A stretch of 64,000 nt of DNA from Alphaproteobacteria bacterium AO1-B (lineage in GTDB: Bacteria; Pseudomonadota; Alphaproteobacteria; Rhizobiales; Stappiaceae). Of the stretch, positions 60,532 to 64,000 are shown piece by piece; positions within the stretch are counted from its first letter, which is position 1, and every line of letters begins with the position of its first letter. The translations under genes and the position numbers were made by a program. The stretch covers positions 62,001-126,000 of the forward strand of contig MLAX01000006.1 in the NCBI GenBank assembly GCA_001890945.1. The letters are read 5' to 3'. Under the pieces are notes generated by a model. The model was not told the DNA's origin, made no database searches, and saw only the letters and a list, made by a program, of their open reading frames with translations.

Positions 60532-61709
60532 GCGACGACCTCAAGAACAAGACACCGGTGCGCGAAGTCGAGCATTATGTGGATCCCGAGCCGTTCAATC
60601 CGGCTGTGGTCGAAGAGCTCAGTCCGGAACAGGAGCGGTTCTACCAAGCCTCCCAGTGGCAAATCATGTGGTGGAAGTTCAAACGCCACAAACTGGCTGT
60701 TTGGTCCGGCGTTGTCCTTTTGATTTTCTACCTCTGCGTCCCTTTTGCCGAGATCATTGCGCCTTATGCACCGGACACGCGGGACAGCTATCATCTCTAT
60801 GCCCCGCCGCAGCCATTGCATCTGTTCCATGAAGGCGAGTTCGTCGGGCCCTTCGTTTATGGACTGAAATCAGAAATCAATATGGAAACGCTCCAGTGGG
60901 AGTATTCTCCTGATCAGGAGAAAGTGCAGCCACTCCGCTTCTTTTGTTCAGGGGACGACTACGAATTTTGGGGTTTGTTTCCGGCAACGTTCCATCTGTT
61001 TTGCCCAGCTGACGGCGGCACGGCATTTCTCCTCGGAACCGATCGGTTGGGCCGGGATCAGTTCTCAGGACTGGTTTATGGTGCGCGGCTGTCGCTGACG
61101 ATCGGCTTGGTTGGCGTTACCATCTCCATTGTGCTTGGCCTGTTCTTTGGCGGTATTGCCGGCTACTTTGGCGGCATTGCGGACACGCTCATCCAGCGGC
61201 TTATCGAAATCATGCGGTCGCTTCCCGAGTTGCCGCTCTGGATGGCATTGTCTGCGGCCTTGCCCGTAACATGGAGCCCCGTCTGGGTCTACTTCGGCCT
61301 CACGATTATTCTTGGACTTCTCGATTGGCCGGGACTTGCGCGTGCCGTCCGATCGAAACTTCTGTCTCTCCGCGAAGAAGAATACGCCAAGGCTGCGGTG
61401 ATGATGGGAGCCAAGCCAAAGCGGGTCATCACGCGTCACCTTCTGCCCGGTTTCACCAGCCACATCATTGCTTCGGCCAGCCTGTCGATCCCGGCAATGA
61501 TCCTTGGCGAGACGGCACTGTCATTCCTCAATCTCGGTCTTAGACGACCGGCCATCTCCTGGGGCGTTCTCCTGAACGAAGCGCAGAACATTTCTGTAGT
61601 AACCGTCTATCCTTGGCTGATGGCACCGGTGATCCCGATCATCATTGTGGTTTTGGCCTTCAATTTCCTCGGTGATGGTTTGCGCGACGCGGCTGATCCC
61701 TATAAGTGA
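60528..61709 (+). CDS. ABC transporter permease (DppC/OppC type)
   Basis: A 393-aa permease with a long N-terminal cytoplasmic part, then WQIMWWKFKRHKLAVWSGVVLLIFY as first membrane segment, an unusually long periplasmic loop (about residues 80-170, with several Cys), and the DppC core (TDRLGRDQFSGLVYGARLSLTIGL and the EAA loop EYAKAAVMMGAKPKRVITRHLLPG). Last gene of the importer operon. Confidence 0.93.
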   Translation: MSDDLKNKTPVREVEHYVDPEPFNPAVVEELSPEQERFYQASQWQIMWWKFKRHKLAVWSGVVLLIFYLCVPFAEIIAPYAPDTRDSYHLYAPPQPLHLFHEGEFVGPFVYGLKSEINMETLQWEYSPDQEKVQPLRFFCSGDDYEFWGLFPATFHLFCPADGGTAFLLGTDRLGRDQFSGLVYGARLSLTIGLVGVTISIVLGLFFGGIAGYFGGIADTLIQRLIEIMRSLPELPLWMALSAALPVTWSPVWVYFGLTIILGLLDWPGLARAVRSKLLSLREEEYAKAAVMMGAKPKRVITRHLLPGFTSHIIASASLSIPAMILGETALSFLNLGLRRPAISWGVLLNEAQNISVVTVYPWLMAPVIPIIIVVLAFNFLGDGLRDAADPYK

Positions 61710-61728
61710 TCACGAGATAAATTATTAT

Positions 61729-61753
61729 GCGGCGGGCCCAAAGGGTCCGCCCC
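61729..61753 (+). terminator. Hairpin after the importer operon
   Basis: GCGGGCCC and GGGTCCGC form an 8-bp stem with a 3-base AAA loop and one G-U pair, about 20 bases after the last permease stop. No T tract follows, so termination is uncertain. Confidence 0.45.
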
Positions 61754-61769
61754 GTCTATTGGAGCAATC

Positions 61770-62366
61770 ATGTCAAACAATGCGAGCACCGCCGAAGGCT
61801 GGGATGAAGAATACGTCGCCGGGCGCTGGGCCTTTTTGCGGTCACTTCCAGAAAGCGGCCGGTACGGCATTATCGGCATGTGGCTCAACCTGACCAACTC
61901 GATTGAAGAGGTGCTGGACATCGGTTGCGGGGAAGGGCTGCTCTATGAACGGCTCCAGCCGATGGGCGTCAAGCGGTACGTTGGCATGGATCTGTCTCCG
62001 GCGTCGCTCAAGATTGCCAATGTCGATCCGGAAATCGCGTCCTTGCGCGCTGGCGACATGCACACCTTTGAACCGGAAGCAAATGAACGGTTCTCAGCCA
62101 TTGTCTTCAATGAGGTTCTTCACTTTGCCGAAGATCCGGCGGCCGTTGTTGAGCGCTACCTGCCGTACCTCAAGCACGACGGCGTGATCGCTCTGTCAAT
62201 GTACTCTCCGAATAAACCGAACTCCGGTGCCAACAAGCTCATTGCGAAGCTGTGGGATGCCACGGATGATGCGAGCAAATGGGACGTGCTCGATGATTAT
62301 CGGCTGACGTCGGACAAAAAGGGCAGTGTGACCTGGCGGATGCGGTTGGTGAAACCGGTCGCCTGA
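61770..62366 (+). CDS. Class I SAM-dependent methyltransferase
   Basis: A 198-aa methyltransferase with motif I LDIGCGEGLLYERL, motif post-I YVGMDLSPASLKIA, the acidic GDMHTF motif and motif III-like FNEVLHFAEDPAAVVERY. It follows the importer operon after a hairpin and may have its own promoter. Substrate unknown. Confidence 0.9.
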   Translation: MSNNASTAEGWDEEYVAGRWAFLRSLPESGRYGIIGMWLNLTNSIEEVLDIGCGEGLLYERLQPMGVKRYVGMDLSPASLKIANVDPEIASLRAGDMHTFEPEANERFSAIVFNEVLHFAEDPAAVVERYLPYLKHDGVIALSMYSPNKPNSGANKLIAKLWDATDDASKWDVLDDYRLTSDKKGSVTWRMRLVKPVA

Positions 62367-62425
62367 TCCGGACCCCATATGTTGAGAAACGAGAGCCGCT
62401 CTTGGAGACAAGGGCGGCTCTTTTG

Positions 62426-63022
62426 CTATCCGGAGATCCGGATCTGCACCTCGTTGCGCCGGAAGGGCGGTGGGGTCAACGGATCATTGAAAAACGCAAA
62501 GGTTGGCGGCCCCAGGGCCGTGAGCCCTTCTTCTTGCAGGAACGCTTCAAGTCTTGCCTGATGCTCTTTCAGATTTTGCGGAGACCATCGCCCGGAAAAC
62601 CGGATCGTCGCAACCGTCGCGTCCGAGATCGGGACTATGGAAACCCTAGAGTCCTCAGGCTTCGGCGCAGTTTCTGGTGAAAAATCGGACGGCAGATAGA
62701 ACGCGACCGTCCAGCTTTCCGCATTCGTTGGGCTTTGGATGACTGGCGCTGTCATCGAGATCTTGTCGTCCGCTCCGTTGTTTCCCGAGATGTAGCGGAA
62801 CAGGATCCGGAATGCGTCGCGGGCCGCCTCGTCCCGGTCACCCAGGACTGTTACCTCTGCAGCGGCCGCTGATTTGTATTGCCGGATTTCGATTGGACCG
62901 TGGGACGCAACCAGTGTGAATTGTGGTTGCTCCAAAAACCTCGACATGTTGGACCAGAGCAGTGTTCCGATACCACCGAGTAGAAGGAGGGTGCCAAGCG
63001 TGATTGCAAAATACTTCAGCAT
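62426..63022 (-). CDS. SOUL-family haem-binding protein
   Basis: A 198-aa SOUL/HBP-like protein with an N-terminal membrane segment (residues about 4-22) and the family pattern PIEIRQYKSAAAAEVTV, FRILFRYISGNN, KISMTAPVIQSP, and VATIRFSGRWSPQNL. SOUL proteins bind haem or other tetrapyrroles; the role in bacteria is not established. The ATG at 63022 begins the membrane segment. The minus-strand TPR gene ends about 90 bases upstream. Confidence 0.92.
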   Translation of the reverse strand: MLKYFAITLGTLLLLGGIGTLLWSNMSRFLEQPQFTLVASHGPIEIRQYKSAAAAEVTVLGDRDEAARDAFRILFRYISGNNGADDKISMTAPVIQSPTNAESWTVAFYLPSDFSPETAPKPEDSRVSIVPISDATVATIRFSGRWSPQNLKEHQARLEAFLQEEGLTALGPPTFAFFNDPLTPPPFRRNEVQIRISG

Positions 63023-63114
63023 GAAATGTGTACGAGCCACGCGGCGGAAAGGACCACTTATTGATGGGTGCCGGCCCGGCAATCCGCTCTGAACGAGTAG
63101 AAACGATCCTATTC

Positions 63115-64000
63115 TCAGTCCGGAGGTGACCATCCGGCCTGTTTGAGGTAGCCGGCCACGCGGTCCGGGTGGGCTGGGTCCCGCATGATGCGCGCAATGA
63201 CCTCGTCGATTGGAATGGGCCAGGTTTCCATCAGGATTTTGGCATGTCTTTGAGCCGCCTCGGTGTGGCCCAGGGCTTGGTGTGCGGCAATCTTGAAGGC
63301 CAGCATGCCAGAGCTGACGGGCTCTCCTTGTTCGGCTGCAATCTGAAGTGCCTGAAGGGTCTCAGCGTAGTTGCCAAGAAAGAAGTTGGCGACTGCATAG
63401 ACATTCCGGTTCGCGGTGCGATGCAGTTTCTCTTGAGCCTCAATGAGGGGCCGCGATAGATCCAGCGCCAGCTGGAAGTCACCATTTGCCAAGGCCACCG
63501 TGCCATAAATCTCAAGAATATGAAGATCCGCTGGCGCCATTGCGTTTGCCCGCGCCGACAGTCGGCTTGCTTCTGTATAGTCACCATTCGCCATGGCGGC
63601 CCAAGAGGCGGCAGACTGCGACCAGGGATCGGTCGGATCCAGCGCCACGGCCTTGTCCGCATAAGAGCGCGCTTGGGTTTTAAGCGTTTCCTTCTGATCG
63701 CCGGCCGGGCTCAGCAAAGCAAGTGTCCCGGTGGTCTGGGCCGCGCCCGCATACCCCCCCGCATAGTCCGGGTCGAGGCGGATAGCTTCTTTGAAAAAAC
63801 CGAGCGACAGCCGCTGCCGCTCAACGTCGAAGATCGGAAAAATGAGATCGCGCGCCTGCTCCGCCATATTGACGGCTTGCAGCGCAGCCGGAGACTTCTC
63901 CAGGATGGCTTGCCTCTCAACCAACCTGCCCGAAGACGCGCTGATCTCACTCGAATGAGTGTGAAACCCATAGATGAGAAACGTTGCGCCGAAGGCCGTC
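63115..64000 (-). CDS. TPR protein, truncated at the right window edge
   Basis: The C-terminal 295 or so residues of a protein whose start lies beyond 64000; the frame is open to the window end. It begins with a membrane-like segment (TAFGATFLIYGF), then a charged linker, then TPR-like helical pairs (LGFFKEAIRLDPDYAGGYAGAAQ, YADKAVALDPTDPWSQSAASWAAM, ASRLSARANAMAPADLHILEIYGTVAL). The layout membrane segment plus TPR resembles membrane adenylate cyclases or winged-helix TPR proteins, but the enzymatic part is outside the window. Confidence 0.75.
   Translation of the reverse strand, partial: TAFGATFLIYGFHTHSSEISASSGRLVERQAILEKSPAALQAVNMAEQARDLIFPIFDVERQRLSLGFFKEAIRLDPDYAGGYAGAAQTTGTLALLSPAGDQKETLKTQARSYADKAVALDPTDPWSQSAASWAAMANGDYTEASRLSARANAMAPADLHILEIYGTVALANGDFQLALDLSRPLIEAQEKLHRTANRNVYAVANFFLGNYAETLQALQIAAEQGEPVSSGMLAFKIAAHQALGHTEAAQRHAKILMETWPIPIDEVIARIMRDPAHPDRVAGYLKQAGWSPPD

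Noticed and set aside
1..64000. CRISPR arrays, tRNA or rRNA genes, insertion sequences and phage attachment sites
   Set aside because: No regularly spaced repeats, cloverleaf sequences, transposase genes or flanking direct repeats around the GTA cluster were seen by eye; a tRNA scan could still find one.

Overview
The window is chromosomal DNA of an alphaproteobacterium, most likely order Hyphomicrobiales and probably close to Stappiaceae (Roseibium/Labrenzia-like). The grounds are the gene content, the high-GC codon use, an RcGTA-type gene transfer agent cluster, a class III cyclase, and a gene order (feuN-feuP-feuQ, ccmIEFH, degP, two-component pair, glnE, PleC-like kinase, pepN) that I recall as typical of rhizobial relatives. 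The placement rests on recollection of families and synteny, not on a search. No tRNA, rRNA, CRISPR array, insertion sequence or origin was seen, and no gap without a gene exceeds about 300 bases.

Positions 1-13.1 kb hold the 3' part of a gene transfer agent (GTA) or GTA-derived prophage: a small head gene, prohead protease, major capsid protein, connector, head closure, DUF3168, major tail protein, gp10, tail chaperone, tape measure, DUF2460, DUF2163, NlpC/P60 peptidase, the giant TIM-barrel host-specificity protein, a DUF2793 protein and an endolysin. Many junctions overlap by 1-4 bases. A strong intrinsic terminator sits directly after the capsid gene, and a DUF465/YdcH gene lies on the opposite strand in the middle of the tail genes.

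Positions 13.2-17.4 kb carry a VOC protein with a YafY/WYL regulator, a divergent LacI regulator and phytanoyl-CoA dioxygenase-like gene, and a secreted DUF1194 VWA protein. Positions 17.5-21.2 kb are a mannosylfructose osmolyte cluster: a GH32-like glycosidase, mfpsB and mfpsA. Positions 21.3-23.7 kb are feuN-feuP-feuQ, an envelope/osmotic two-component system with its small periplasmic partner.

Positions 23.9-31.7 kb hold a lipoprotein, an uncharacterised 493-aa protein, the cytochrome c maturation operon ccmI-ccmE-ccmF-ccmH and an alpha/beta-hydrolase-OsmC fusion. Positions 31.7-34.8 kb hold two DUF2336 paralogues and a GST. Positions 34.9-48.4 kb hold a Do-type protease, a second OmpR/EnvZ-type pair, glnE, a 49-aa protein, an alpha/beta hydrolase, a PleC-like kinase and pepN.

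Positions 48.6-50.9 kb hold the most unusual element: two tandem 332-aa paralogues with an exact 8-residue glycine period, as in the T4 gp5/VgrG-type triple-stranded beta-helix, but with no other injection-system gene nearby. Their N-terminal 180 residues are nearly identical and their last 60 residues are unrelated. Positions 51.0-55.3 kb hold a methyltransferase, a CoA transferase, a NUDIX hydrolase and a class III adenylate cyclase. Positions 55.5-61.7 kb form a peptide ABC importer operon with a CRP/FNR-type palindrome upstream. Positions 61.8-64 kb hold a methyltransferase, a SOUL haem-binding protein and a truncated TPR protein running off the right edge.
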